Assembly: GCF_040958095.1 (NCBI RefSeq)
Contig: NC_091228.1
Span: 7,046,700-7,110,699, forward strand
Length of the DNA: 64,000 nucleotides
Direction: 5' to 3'
DNA from: Procambarus clarkii
Lineage: Eukaryota; Arthropoda; Malacostraca; Decapoda; Cambaridae
Part shown: positions 29,821-41,814 of the stretch, piece by piece
How the letters are laid out: each line of letters opens with the position of its first letter
How positions within the stretch are numbered: the stretch's first letter is position 1
The notes under the pieces: generated by a model
The model's input: only the letters and a program-made list of their open reading frames with translations
Told to the model about the DNA's origin: nothing
The model's database searches: none
Made by a program: the position numbers and the translations under genes

Positions 29821-31271
29821 TGTTTTGCCTCGCTTTTGGTACACAGTTCCAGGCTCGACTCTTGAAGGTGAGCTGTATGGTGAGGATTTTCCCCCCACAT
29901 CCCATGTTGCGCCTCCCCCTCTTCCATCTCTTCCATGTTGCGCCGCCCCCTCCCTCCCCCTCTTCCATGTTGCGCCGCCCCCTCCCTCCCCCTCTTCCAT
30001 GTTGCACCGCCCCCTCCCTCCCCCTCTTCCATGTTGCGCGCCCTTCCCCCCTTGTTACGTCGCCCCTTCCTTTACCGTTGTTCCCCGTATTCTAACTAGT
30101 GTGGCGTATGGGGGGGAATAACCCCTGTTTCAGATTAACCTCGACGATTCAAAGGTAAAGTGCGCATAATAATGCGTGTGACACTACACACTGCCCATTG
30201 ACGTCCCACTAACCCATTTGTATCATGTGAGACTAGCCCTTGACGTCTGGCTTAAACCTTAAAACTCTAATTTATTTAATACCAACATTTCAGTGGTTTG
30301 TATAAATCATAAATTCAGTTACTGTAGTTGTGTAAATAGTTCTCTAAATATAACGAGTTACTGGCATAATTCGTTCTGACCATTACAACTTAATTCAAGC
30401 GACACCCTTGTTCTTCCTGCATTTCAGGTACCCCAGCTTCCGTGGGTCCCTCGGCCCCAGCCAAGGTCTCTATGCCTTCAAGGCCACAGCAAACTAAACT
30501 GTGGCATTTAACTCGAAAAAACGTAAGTTCTAGTTAATCTATAAATCCCATAGATCAAACCAGTACTTAAAATACCGAACACGAGTTAAGAATCCTCAAT
30601 ATGGCTCTTTGTTGTCCCCTTTTTAGTAATTTTAGCTCAATATATTTCAGATATATGGAAACGAAAGCTGGCAAGAAGTGACTTTAATCATGGTGCGTGA
30701 ATACTTGTGCCTACAGCTGGGATCAAGCAAACTCTTACTACTAGTTTCTGCAGAGGCTTCCAGCTAGTTAGAAGACAAGGATTAGACTTCGTAAAGTTAT
30801 TGCCAGAAGTAAGTTACTTAATGTTTAACATGGTTATACATTATTTTAAGATGTGCATTGTACATTAAGTATGGTCATCCTGCTAGACTAAGATTTACAA
30901 ATGTTAAGAATTTTTGTCTAAATTTACTTATTTTGTGTTAGGTGGGATCCAGTTCATGTGGACATGCGGTACAGAGCGAGGCAGGAGGACATGGAGGCGG
31001 CCATTCTGGTACTGCCCAACTGGTCTCGCACTAAAGGGTCAGTATGGCTTGTAATTTTATTAATTTATCATACAGCTCTTAACATACGGGATGTTTGGTA
31101 GACTTTAAGCGATTAACTTACAATCTTCAATGGATGTAAAGTATAAGTAACGTCATAAGATTTAATACGTCTTTATTTTAAAGAATACAATGGTTAACTC
31201 TCTCTCCTCCCGTCTCTAGGCTCGGGCGACCACAACTAGACACGGTAGGCAAGACTGTCTCTGGGTACTGA
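29816..31271 (+). other. Putative spliced transcript downstream of the promoter, product unknown
   Basis: Exon-like blocks with plausible splice sites: 29816-29867, 30428-30522 (acceptor ctgcatttcag, donor AAC|gtaagt), 30651-30692, 30717-30808, 30942-31037 (donor AGG|gtcagt) and from 31220. The last two join in phase into a 41-codon frame beginning MRYRARQEDMEAAILV and ending VGKTVSGY at 31271. I do not recognise it; it may be a non-coding RNA. Much of it is duplicated at 32000-32937. Confidence 0.35.
29902..30045 (+). repeat. 32-bp C-rich minisatellite, about 4 copies
   Basis: Units of tccatgttgcgccgccccct plus ccctccccctct. Lies in what would be the first intron of the putative transcript. 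Confidence 0.92.
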
Positions 31272-31999
31272 AGAGCATCTATAAGGACGGCGTAGGGGCA
31301 CCACATCACCTGTCACTTCACCTGGCACCACATCACCTGGCACCACGTACAGCTCTGTCGTCAGAGACCAGCCTTAGATATAGTTGTGCCAGAAGGTAGT
31401 TTCCTGAATGGTGAAGTAAAATATTAAAACTTTAAAGTAGCTCATATTCTTAAATACCTTATCCAGGCGAGCTCTTAATGCTTATAGTGTGTACACAACT
31501 TATCACCAAGGACCTGAAGTGTCGTTAGGATATTTTTATCCTTACTTCGTAGATTAAGGAATGACATTTAAGCAACTTCATTAACACGCCATTGGAACAA
31601 TGTACGGGAGTGTTAACAACCAAATGTACATCCGTAACCCCTAACCATAGACCAGTGTACATAAATTACTTCCAAAACCTGCGTGACACTATTTTGTTAG
31701 GAATAACTCCCAGTGACCTTGGGTAAGAAGGTTGAAGACTCGTCCCGTTAGGCAGAAAGTTAGTATCTGGAAGAAACTTGAACGCTAACTTGACTCTGTT
31801 GCACAATACCAAAAGTTGCAGTTTTGGTAATGTGCAGTATAGCCGTGCATGTTCACTGTTTCTTCCAGTTAGGACAATAACACTTGGTCTATCAACTGTG
31901 TACGGTTGATACTTTAAAGTAAATTACTTAAAACTATTACAAAGGTGTAGCATTAATGCGTCTTGTATAATTTACTATTTTTTCTGCATGGCCATCAGG

Positions 32000-32937
32000 T
32001 TCCTGTAATGCCAAAACCCCCAGCTTCTCGGTCTTCAACCCACAGCAAACTAGACACCCCATCCTGTGGAATACCTGGTAAGTAGGTTTCGTTACCGACT
32101 CAAACTAGAACAGTCAGTTCTAGCTTGATTTGGTTACTCTTGATTTATGTTTGAGTAATGCAACCCGTCCTCGACTAGAGTCCATTGCATCCAGCGGTCG
32201 ACCCCACAGACGCATTCATAAATTTTAATATGCTGTTCATTCAAAACGGGAATTTTTTAAAGTATAAATTAATATTATAATATATTAGCATATTGTGCAT
32301 ATATAGGCTTAGGTTAGGTGTTTAGGTTCTGTTGGCGATTATTTGTAGTACGTGGGTGAAGCATTTATAGCGTTGTGATTCGAACAAAATTCGTCAGTGA
32401 AGCACTTGTTCCGGATATGTTCGAACGTCAGCAGTCGAGTCGTGTGTAAACCGTTTTTCATTCATAAACAGGGGGTTTGGCGGGTGCATGGGATCACTTT
32501 TGGGTCTTTGTTTGGAGGACGGGCTGAGTAATGTGCTTGGAGTACCAAGGAGGCAGGCTTGAGGCCTCCAAAACGGCTCTTAATGTCCCATTTCAGTAAA
32601 TTTCGATTTAATTTAATTTTAAACTCGTTTCAGATACCTGGAAATGTAGCTGGTAAGAAGTAAAGTTTCTGATGGTGCGTGAATACTAATACCTACAGCT
32701 GGGATCAAGCAAACTCTTACTGCTAGTCTTGGCAGAGGCTTTCAGCTAGTTAGTATCCAAGAGGATAAGGACGACTTTATAAAGAGCGCTATCGCAAGTG
32801 AGTTTACTTCCTAGTATTTAACATGGTTATAAATTGAAATGTATGACCATTAAATAAGGTCATCTTGCTGGACTAAATTACAAAATGGCCAAAAAATCTA
32901 AAACTGATCAATACTTTTAGGTGGGATCCAGTTGACG
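32000..32937 (+). repeat. Diverged tandem duplicate of the exon-like blocks at 30428-30960
   Basis: Repeats in order: ccccagcttc...cacagcaaacta-ac with donor gtaagt, ctggtaagaagt...tggtgcgtgaatac, ctacagctgggatcaagcaa through cagctagttag, and aggtgggatccagtt. The duplicate is split by a MITE (32161-32524) and cut at 32937 by a SINE. Splice-site strings are kept in both copies. Confidence 0.78.
32161..32524. mobile_element. MITE, simple form of the element at 22006
   Basis: Ends caacccgtcctc and gaggacgggc. Flanked by perfect 9-bp direct repeats tgagtaatg (32152-32160 and 32525-32533). A target duplication of 8-9 bp is in keeping with hAT-like elements, but no transposase is present. Confidence 0.9.
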
Positions 32938-33163
32938 TGATCTTGATGATTTCGGGGCTTTAGTGTCCCCGCGGCCCGGTCCTCGACTCTCCACCCCCAG
33001 GAAGCAGCCCGTGACAGCTGATTAACACCCAGGTATCTATTTTACTGCTAGGTAACAGGGGGCATAGGGTGAAAGAAACTCTGCCCATTGTTTCTCGCCG
33101 ACGCCTGGGATCGAACCCAGGATCACAAGTCCAGTGTGATGTCCGCTCGGCCGACCGGCTCCC
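32938..33163 (-). mobile_element. SINE family 1
   Basis: Minus-strand copy from tcttgatgatttcggggctt to ggccgaccggctccc, lacking a few bases in the body. Confidence 0.87.
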
Positions 33164-33171
33164 AACGTACC

Positions 33172-33275
33172 TTGAGGTTACCTTTGAGGTGCTTCCGGGG
33201 CTTAGCGTCCCCGCGGCCCGGTCGTCGACCAGGCCTCCTGGTTGCTGGACTGATCAACCAGGTTGTTGGTTGTAG
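33172..33275 (-). mobile_element. SINE-like fragment, variant 3' body
   Basis: cttgaggttacctttgaggt, then cgtccccgcggcccggtcgt, then caaccaggttgttggttg. Shares only its first half with family 1. A G-run follows at about 33294. Confidence 0.6.
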
Positions 33276-33489
33276 CAGAGAGGGAAATTTAGTGTGGGGG
33301 GGGGGGGGGGGGGAGGGAAAGTGTGTTAACTCGCATCTTAAACTAGATTCCTTGTTTCCTCCTACAGGACAAATGCCTCCGGTGACGTAAGCTAAATTCA
33401 ACGGAAGCTGTACCACTTTCATCGCTGAAGAGCTCCTCTACACTCGAAACTACTGAAGACGTCCTCCTCAAAACTGACGTAAAATTATG

Positions 33490-33562
33490 TTGAGACCACA
33501 CACTAGAAATTGAAGGGACGACGACGTTTCGGTCCGTCCTGACGTAAAATTAGTCTGGTCAA
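33490..33562. mobile_element. Fragment of foldback family F
   Basis: Left arm to ttcggtccgtcctg, then an abrupt jump to agtctggtcaac from the other end; the middle is deleted. Confidence 0.75.
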
Positions 33563-34580
33563 CGCTACCTACTCGGCTCCTCCCCTGAGCTTTTTAATGC
33601 GTCTGTAACCTGCGGACTCTGCGCACCTACTTCAGATTCCCGCCTCCAGAAATATCTCCTTCGCAACACAATGTTGACGAAGTCCTGCGTTGGAAAGTTC
33701 TTCGTGTATCCGTTTTCTTTTTCTACTTAAAATGACCACATGTTCTAGCTCCACTAAAAGATTAAAGCCAAAACTCTTTGCGTAATAGTGACTTTAGGCA
33801 TTGTATGAACCAGCTCTTGTCTATAAACCTAGTAACTTTTTTTGTAAAAATCTCTTGTATGTATGTACCTTATCTGAACAAGCATTTATTTATTTATAGA
33901 AGTAAAACTCACTCTTTTATTGTTTATAATATTCCCTGATGTGCTTGAGAAATAGATTTAATATGGCTTAATTATTATTTCAGTATGTGATTTAAGTATA
34001 GTTTGAAACAATAAATAGAAATTGGGAAATATTAAACAGTCTTAAAATATTGTAAAACCAACAGGTAAAACATTGTTGCATACTTTGATATATAAATATA
34101 TAAAATCGTCGAATGCTACGTCCTTCTGACGTCGCATTCGACGTCGTTCCGACGTCGATTTACCGTAGTTTTGTCGCCACTAATTATCAGCGTTTCCATT
34201 TATAATCGTCATGCATTCGACGTCGTTCTGACGTCGCATTCAACGTCACTAATTATCCGGTATGTATTACGAACTCTTCGCAACCGGGTTCTTTATAAAC
34301 TGTGATCCTACTCAAGTTCAGAGGACCTTAATCTTGGTGTAAAAGTAGTGTAATGTTAAAAAGGCAATATTAAAAGAAAGACACTTAAAATATCCCATTA
34401 TTATTTCTCATCACCATAAGAATCCATATAATATATACAACGCTACGAGAGATCAAACGGTTTGGCGTTGCTAGCCCTTACGCTAGCCTGGTCGACACTC
34501 ACAAAGTGCTTCTGCTGAAGTCTTCTTTGGGCACTCGCTGGTACGCCGAAGCAACAAAGTCAGCAACATACGACCAGCCC
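33563..34580. other. Intergenic spacer, no gene seen
   Basis: AT-rich. At 34105-34260 gacgtcg-containing strings (cgttctgacgtcgcattc) recur loosely. Confidence 0.45.
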
Positions 34581-34608
34581 CACTGGCTAGCAGCTCCAAG
34601 AGTAGAAG

Positions 34609-34783
34609 TCCACAGCGTTCGACCAGGTCACTTGGCTAGTCCCTCCAGGAGTAAAGTCCACAGCGTTCGACCACGTCACTTGGCTAGTCCGTCCAGGAGT
34701 AAACCCCACAGCGCTCGACCAGATCACTCGGCTAGTCCCTCCAGGAGTAAAGTCCACAGCGTTCGACCAGTCCATCCAAGTCG
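34609..34783 (+). repeat. 48-bp tandem repeat, about 4 copies
   Basis: Units of cacagcgttcgaccaggtca, then cttggctagtccctccagga, then gtaaagtc. The period is divisible by 3, which keeps both strands open. Confidence 0.9.
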
Positions 34784-35309
34784 ACCTCTGTCTTCCGCTA
34801 TCCCGATTTCACTGCCTTCCCTAGCCTGCCTCTGGTCCCTCGTCACCTTTCAGCCTGGCAGATTAAAAGATGGGAAGCTATGATTACTGGGAGGGTCGAC
34901 TCGTATAGTTCGGTACCCAGATCGTAGATGGCGTAGAAGTCCGTCACAGTAAGTGATTCCATTTGTAATTGTCATGCTTTCGACGTCGTTCTGACATCAC
35001 ATTGACGTCGCTCCGACGTAAATTTATCGTCGTCGAATAAGCAACTTTGGGAAATTGGAAATTGGTTCAAATGAGTGTCGCTGTACTTTCAACAAAGTTA
35101 CCCCTCTTCCACTCTTTATATTAGTTTTCTATCATTGTGTTCCTCTGGGAGAACGTGTCATCAATCCGTCTTACCTAATTCGTTGCATTTTATTAGTTTA
35201 GCCAGGGACAGGAAGACCGTGTATATATATATAAACTTTAGGCTTGCAACGAGGTCCCTTCCAAGGTCGAACGACTGACTCTCCCCAGGATGCAACCCCC
35301 CCCACCCCA

Positions 35310-35385
35310 ATCGACTTGAGAATGGTCCAGGACGGACCGAAACGTCGTCGTCCCTTCACCTTCTAGTGTGTGGTCTGGTCAACAT
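35310..35385. mobile_element. Half copy of foldback family F
   Basis: Right arm: atcgacttgagaatggtcca ... ttctagtgtgtggtctggtc. Confidence 0.84.
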
Positions 35386-35387
35386 AC

Positions 35388-35510
35388 AACCCCCCACAAC
35401 AGTTGCCTAACTCCTAGATTATCTATTTACTGTTAGGTGAAAGGAGACGTGTCTAACCCTTTCTGTCCCACTCGGGAATCGAACCCGGGATTCCCAATTG
35501 TGAATCGAAA
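35388..35510 (-). mobile_element. SINE family 1 fragment
   Basis: Contains the diverged body (gttgcctaactcctagatta, tactgttaggtgaaagg) and B box complement gggaatcgaacccggg. Confidence 0.55.
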
Positions 35511-35594
35511 ACCACCTGTTAGTAAAAATAAAAGTCCTGTGAGAAGCCATGCTCTCACCAGTGATGCCTGGCGCCCTGAGGAAGGCAGATTCCT

Positions 35595-35855
35595 GGGGCC
35601 AGATTCACGAAGCAGTTACGCAAACACTTACGAACCTGCACATCTTTTCTCAATCTTTGGCGGCTTTGTTTACAATTATTAAATAGTTAATGAGTTCCGA
35701 AGCACCAGGAGGCTGTTTATAACAATAACAACAGTTGAATGGGAAGTTTTCATGCTTGTAAACTGTTTAATAAATGTAACCAAAGCCGTCAAAGATTGAG
35801 GAAAGATGCACACGTTCGTAAGTACTTGCGTAAGTGTTTTCGTGAATCTGGCCCC
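35595..35855. mobile_element. Palindromic MITE, second copy (pair with 18450-18711)
   Basis: Ends ggggccagattcacgaagca and cgtgaatctggcccc, core agcaccaggaggctg in the opposite orientation to the first copy. Confidence 0.9.
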
Positions 35856-36053
35856 AGGACATTTCATATTTAGAAATATGCTCCCTCCTGAAGTTCTCCT
35901 AGGCGCCTATGCATTATGTAAACACACTAGAAGCTAATGTTATTACATATGTTCATAAATTTTGCCTTTATCTTAAAACTTACATATCCACGATATATTT
36001 TACTCGGGAGATAGTTATTGCATCTAGATATTAAAACTCATTATTATCACCCT

Positions 36054-36386
36054 GATGCCCCTGTTACCTAGCAGTAAGTAGGTACCTGGGAGTTAGACAG
36101 CTGTTACGGGCTGCGTCATGGGGGGGGGGGGGGAGTCTTCTTGAGGTTATCTTGAGATGATTTCGGGGCTTAGTGTCCCCGCGGCCCGGTCCTCGACCAG
36201 GCCTCCACCCCCAGGAAGCAGCCCGTAGCAGCTATGTAACTCCCAGGTACCTAGTTACTGCTAGGTAACAGGAGCATCAGGGTGAAAGAAACATTTTGCC
36301 CACTTGTCTCCGCCTCCACCTTGGATCGAACCCGGAACCTCTGGACTACGAATCCGAAGTGCTGTCCACCCAGCTGTCAGGCGCCC
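36054..36386. mobile_element. Two SINE family 1 pieces in opposite orientation
   Basis: 36054-36120 is a plus-strand body piece (gcccctgttacctagcagta). After a G-run, 36136-36386 is a minus-strand copy with 3' end ttgaggttatcttgagatga and B box complement ggatcgaaccc. Confidence 0.78.
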
Positions 36387-36406
36387 TGACAGCTGGGGAG
36401 GGGAAA

Positions 36407-36500
36407 TAGTAACAGTTGATTGATTGACAGTTGAGAGGCGGGACCAAAGAGCAGAGCTCAACCTCCCGCAAGCACAACTAGGAAAATACAACTAGGTGAA
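36407..36500 (-). repeat. Dispersed module gattgacagttgagaggcgg
   Basis: Same module as at 14828, here adjoining a SINE body as in 14236-14516. Confidence 0.65.
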
Positions 36501-36977
36501 TACACACACACACAGTTACTCGATGTTCTGGCCCTCATAAGTAGCTATGAATATTAATGCTACGAAATTTGAGCATCATAAATGCTATAACACAGCGCTC
36601 TACATACAAACTCAAGAAGCCCACTAATGCTCCACAGCGGCCATACTCACCCCAGTGCTCACGAGAGAGACAGAGAGACAGAGAGAGACAGAGAGAGACA
36701 GAGACAGAGAGAAGCAGTCTCACTCGTGTGGAAGAGGCACCATGACATCTCCAAAAAAAACTTACAATGAAATAAAAACATGAAAACACAAGCAAATTCT
36801 GGTATTACTGCTAGGAAAACTATTATCCTTATTAATATTTCATCTACGATCAGAACGACGGCTATTGTTACTACTGCTATTGCCTGCTACTTCTATTCTA
36901 ATCATTATTTTCACAACTACAACTTTTACAACCGGTCTCGAGGGTAAAACATTAGAATTCCATGTAAATTATTCATT

Positions 36978-37215
36978 ATGCCATGGTGTGGAGCCATGGT
37001 GTGGAGCCATGGGGGTGAGGCCAGAGGGTTTTGGACCATGGTGTGGAGCACATGTGTGGAGCCAGGGGGTGAGGCCATTTTGTGAAGCCAGAGTGTGGTG
37101 TAACCAGGGGGGGTAGGACCATGGTCTGGAACCAGGAGAGGGTGGTGGTAGCACCATGGTGTGGAGCCAGAGTATTGAGCCAAAGGGTGGGGGAGTTCGA
37201 CCATGGTTTTAGAAG
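36978..37215 (+). repeat. Degenerate ccatggtgtggagcca repeat
   Basis: Irregular units of accatggtgtggagccagag-like text in a G-rich stretch. Confidence 0.7.
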
Positions 37216-37528
37216 GGATCAGAACGTTTCTTTCTCCTTTTTCTCTCACTCGCAATCATTCTGGCGGCCGGGAGTTATTAGCTGTGGAATTAACTTAAAT
37301 TTTTCTTTGTATGAAATGCCACGAATGACTTTCAGTGGCACGATAACAAATCTTGTCATTGCTTTTTCATTATAGTGGTTTGACGGCCAACCCACAACGT
37401 TATCGTACGGCCTGGGACGTACAGGACCAGGTTGAGAACGATCCAGGGCGGTCAAGACCGGTCCAGGATGGTCCAAGACGGACCGGAACGACGTCCGCTC
37501 CGAACAGACGTCGTTCCGTTCGAGTCCG

Positions 37529-37630
<102 letters not shown>

Positions 37631-37667
37631 CAAAAAAAAACAATAAGCATATTACCGAACATTCTGA

Positions 37668-37830
37668 GTGTTCTCAAATTTGTGTAAGAAATCATTCAGA
37701 ACATTACATATCACATATGTCAGACCAATCCAGGAAAATGCGGCTCCAGCGTGGATCCCAGCACCAAACGAAGTTAGACAAAGTTCAAAGGTATCCCACC
37801 AGACTAGTCCCAAGACTGCCCAGGTAAGAC
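37668..37830 (+). pseudogene. LINE reverse-transcriptase C-terminal fragment
   Basis: One frame reads ITYVRPIQENAAPAWIPA, the next reads KLDKVQRYPTRLVPRL. Together they match the RT thumb text (IRP.LEYA.P.W.P....KLEKVQR.ATRLVP.LR) of non-LTR retrotransposons. A frame change between the two halves and the short length show it is dead. Confidence 0.6.
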
Positions 37831-38528
37831 TTAGCCTGGCCAGTCCCATAACTACCCAGACCAGGTCAGAACCAGGCATTGGGGGCGCCACCAGACAAGG
37901 GTAAGAATAAATCAATGAAAAACCCACAAGTTAATCATTGAACAAACATCGCTAACCATCAACAACAGACGCCTTGATCATCAGGGCCCCAAGGGGTTAT
38001 TTTATTCACCGTTGCAACAACAATTGCAAGGACGTGTATAATGCAATAACAATGATTTATTCTAACTTGATGATTAGACACGTACCTTACTGGCTGACAG
38101 TCGTACAACAACACCTCGAAGGTGAAACTGCCAATTACAGGCGAACTTGGCATTGTTTATGCGAATATAACGATATACCAATCTTACATCCATTTTAAGA
38201 GGATTTGTGTATAGTCATTCAGCGAATTTGATGTTTTCCTGAATGCATCATCCGCCCAATATATCGTCTTTTAATTTGCAAAATTTTGCGTCGTTATTCA
38301 CCAGTTGCAGCTTGCTGTTCAATCCTAAGGTCAAATGGTTTAGTTTAAAAGAACAGAGGTCACGGGGAAGAGCCCAGGGACTCTTGACAGTTCCCACTCG
38401 GGCGTAACTACATTTTAACCAACTTGGCTTTTAAATATCCAATCCCTAATCCAGCCACGGATCAATCCCCTACAATAACATGGGTCTTTAACTCGCTATA
38501 ATGGGTCTCTGGTGAGGTATAGTATCAA
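37831..38528. other. Intergenic spacer, no gene seen
   Basis: May hold further LINE remnant at its start. Nothing else recognised. Confidence 0.4.
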
Positions 38529-38733
38529 TATGCAGGCGATGAGTCACAATAACGTGGCTGAAATATATTGACCAGACCACACACTAGAAGGTGAAGGGAC
38601 GACGACGTTTCGGTCCGTCCTGGACCATTCTCAAGTCGATTGTGTTCCCAAGTTCACAATCGACTTTAGAATGATCCAGGACGGACCGAAACGTCGTCGT
38701 CCCTTCACTTCCTAGTGTGTGGTCTGGTCAATA
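38529..38733. mobile_element. Foldback element, family F, both arms
   Basis: Begins tgcaggcgatgagtcacaat, left arm to accattctcaagtcgattgt, right arm from acaatcgactttagaatgat. Confidence 0.87.
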
Positions 38734-38735
38734 TA

Positions 38736-39480
38736 GTATCAATAGTTTCTGCTCAAGTCAATAAATAGAATGCATCAATTATCTATGCAATAAACTGCTT
38801 AAAACATGAAAATAACGAAAGAAAATGTTTTAAACACGAACAGGCTTTGTGTTTAGTAAATATAAGAAACTGGTCCCATTCCTTATGCCTGCGTGTGCTT
38901 TGGGCAAAAGCACAGGGAGGGTAAACATATCCTTCGGTCAGAGGATAAACAGAGAGGAGGTAATGACGTAGTGCTTGCGACCTTCACGTAAGAACAGGTT
39001 TGTTTGTGTGTGGTCACGACTCTGATACATTCTTCACCGGAGGGTCGAGGGTGTACTGGGATCACTGTAGGGCCACAGCTTCATACTGAGAGAGGGACGA
39101 CGCACCTAGCCACCACTTCCAGTGCTTGAAGACACCCCAACCAACGTCTCTTAACGCTCCACGACACATCAATCAACGCTACTCAGAGCTGAACGACACG
39201 CCAATCAACGCTACTCAGAGCTGAACGACACGCCAATCAACGCCTCCCACTACTCGACGAAAGGCTTACATCCAGAGAGAGAGAAGTAAGATGAACCTCA
39301 AAGGTTTCTAGTTTATTCACAATAGTTACTAATATGTTGAGAAAACATGATATCCAACATGGATATCATCATGTTTATCATGGATATCCAACATCCTGAT
39401 GACATTGTAGACAGAGAAATTTTCTACATAGTGATTGTAGGCTGTTATAGGCTTGAAGATATAAAAAAGTATCTACATAA
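38736..39480. other. Intergenic spacer with short tandem repeats
   Basis: At 39170-39245 a unit gctactcagagctgaacgac plus acgccaatcaac repeats about twice. No gene recognised. Confidence 0.5.
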
Positions 39481-39502
39481 ATGACGAAGAAAGAAATTCA
39501 TA

Positions 39503-39812
39503 ATTTTTTAATATCCATTTATTATTAGGTTTATTATAATTATTATTACATGTTCTTCAATTCATTTTGCTTAATAATATGTTGAGAAATCATGATGATA
39601 TGTTTGATAATTGAATTGGCTGTATCTCGGTAAATCTATGTGTAAAAGGCTTAATTTTGAAAATTAGCAAAGAAAGAGTTAACAGAAAGAAACGTCCAGA
39701 GGTGCGGTAATTCTAATGGTAGCATTTTGAAAACGATTCTATGGCTGGTTTTGATTTTGAGTTTTGTGAAAAATGACGATTTCGCCGAGGTGGCGATTTT
39801 TCCGTGGCAGCT
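39503..39812 (-). repeat. Diverged, inverted relative of the satellite's unique domain
   Basis: Shares ggctgtatctcggtaaat, gaaaattagcaaagaaag, aaaacgattctatggctggt and aaaaatgacgatttcgcc with the array unit, in the same order as the inverted unit at 41396. It is much more diverged than array units are from each other. The open frame is kept on the minus strand (39651-39836: KSSFFTKLKIKTSHRIVFKM). Confidence 0.82.
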
Positions 39813-40050
39813 CCGCTTTGCGCCATCTTTTGACAATTATTTACTGATTTAACTGACCGCTGAGCTGTGTGGCCGTCATGTCCCGAGGCATCATACTTGT
39901 TTCTGTCTTTTCGTCAGTTTTTTATTATTTGATTTAATAATTGACTGTTTTCTGTTTTTATAGGAAATTAGGTAATTAAAAATCAAAAGAAAACAAAAGG
40001 TTTATGCCGAGAAATGACCGGCTAGCTGTGTGATGCGTCATACTGAACCG

Positions 40051-40735
<685 letters not shown>

Positions 40736-40918
40736 TAAACAAAAGTTACTCACTCAATTATTCCTTGTTTATGAGCATTCTTTTGGATATCCTTGATCCT
40801 GACGACTATGACAGCATATCTGAGAGCTGTTGATATCCTGCACTCTGAATATTGTAGAAGGCACTGCATCTATGGATATCTGCTTTCCTTTGATATAATT
40901 CTGGTATGTTGAGCCAAT

Positions 40919-41814
40919 ATATGTACCTTTTAAATGACCTTATAAGTACCATACATATGCTCGTGTAATTGCCATATATATGCCCATATAAGTATAATCC
41001 ATGTGCCGTTTTAAGTACCATACATATGCATTTATAAGTATCATACATATGCCTTTATAAGTACCATAGATATGCCGTTATAAATATCAGACATATGTCT
41101 TTATAAGTACCATACATATCTTTAAATGTACCTTACATAAGTGCCATACGTATGTCAATTTAAGTACCATATATATACCCATATAAGTACCATACATATA
41201 CCCATATAAGTACCATACGTATATGTTTAAAAGTACCGTACTTATATCTTTATTAGTACAATACATATGCTATTATATGTACCATACATACACCATATAA
41301 TTACCATACATATGCTATTATAAGTACCATACATTTGGCATTATAAGTGCAATACATATGCCATTATAAGTACCATACAAATGGCCATAAATTTACCATT
41401 CAAAATAATCTCTAAGCAAAGGAATAATATAGAAATTTCTTTATTTTCATTACCCATTTTTTATTTAGCTGTTTATAATTATTATTACATGTTTTTCAAC
41501 TCATTTTCTCTAATAATTTGTTGAGAAAACACGATGATATATCTGATATTTGAGATGGCTGTATCTCGGTAAATATGGGTGTTTGGGCCTTGATATTGAA
41601 AATTAGCAAAGAAAGCCTTTATAGAAAGAAATGTAAATTGCTGTGGTAAACACAATGGTACCATTTTCAAAACGATTCTATGGCTGGTTTTGATTTTGAG
41701 TTTTGAGAAAAATGACGATTTCGCCCGGGCTGCGATTCTTTCCTGGCAAACGGCTGTGTGGCAGAAAATGTATGCTCCTCGACAAAGTGACGTACTGTCC
41801 CGTTTTCTGAGTTT
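40919..41814 (-). repeat. Inverted partial unit of the 1017-bp satellite
   Basis: Reverse complement of the array unit: subrepeats at 40919-41395 (accttttaaatgaccttata onwards), unique domain at 41396-41814. It meets the first plus-strand unit at gttt|gcttagagattatt with 4 bp (TTTG) shared by both sides. Confidence 0.93.

Noticed and set aside
29642-30121. Pro- and Gly-rich frames on both strands
   Set aside because: They come from the C-rich 32-bp minisatellite between the promoter and the next exon-like block.
34506-34883. 125-codon frame with SVRPxHLASPSRSK repeats
   Set aside because: Explained by the 48-bp tandem repeat; no start context or homologue recognised.
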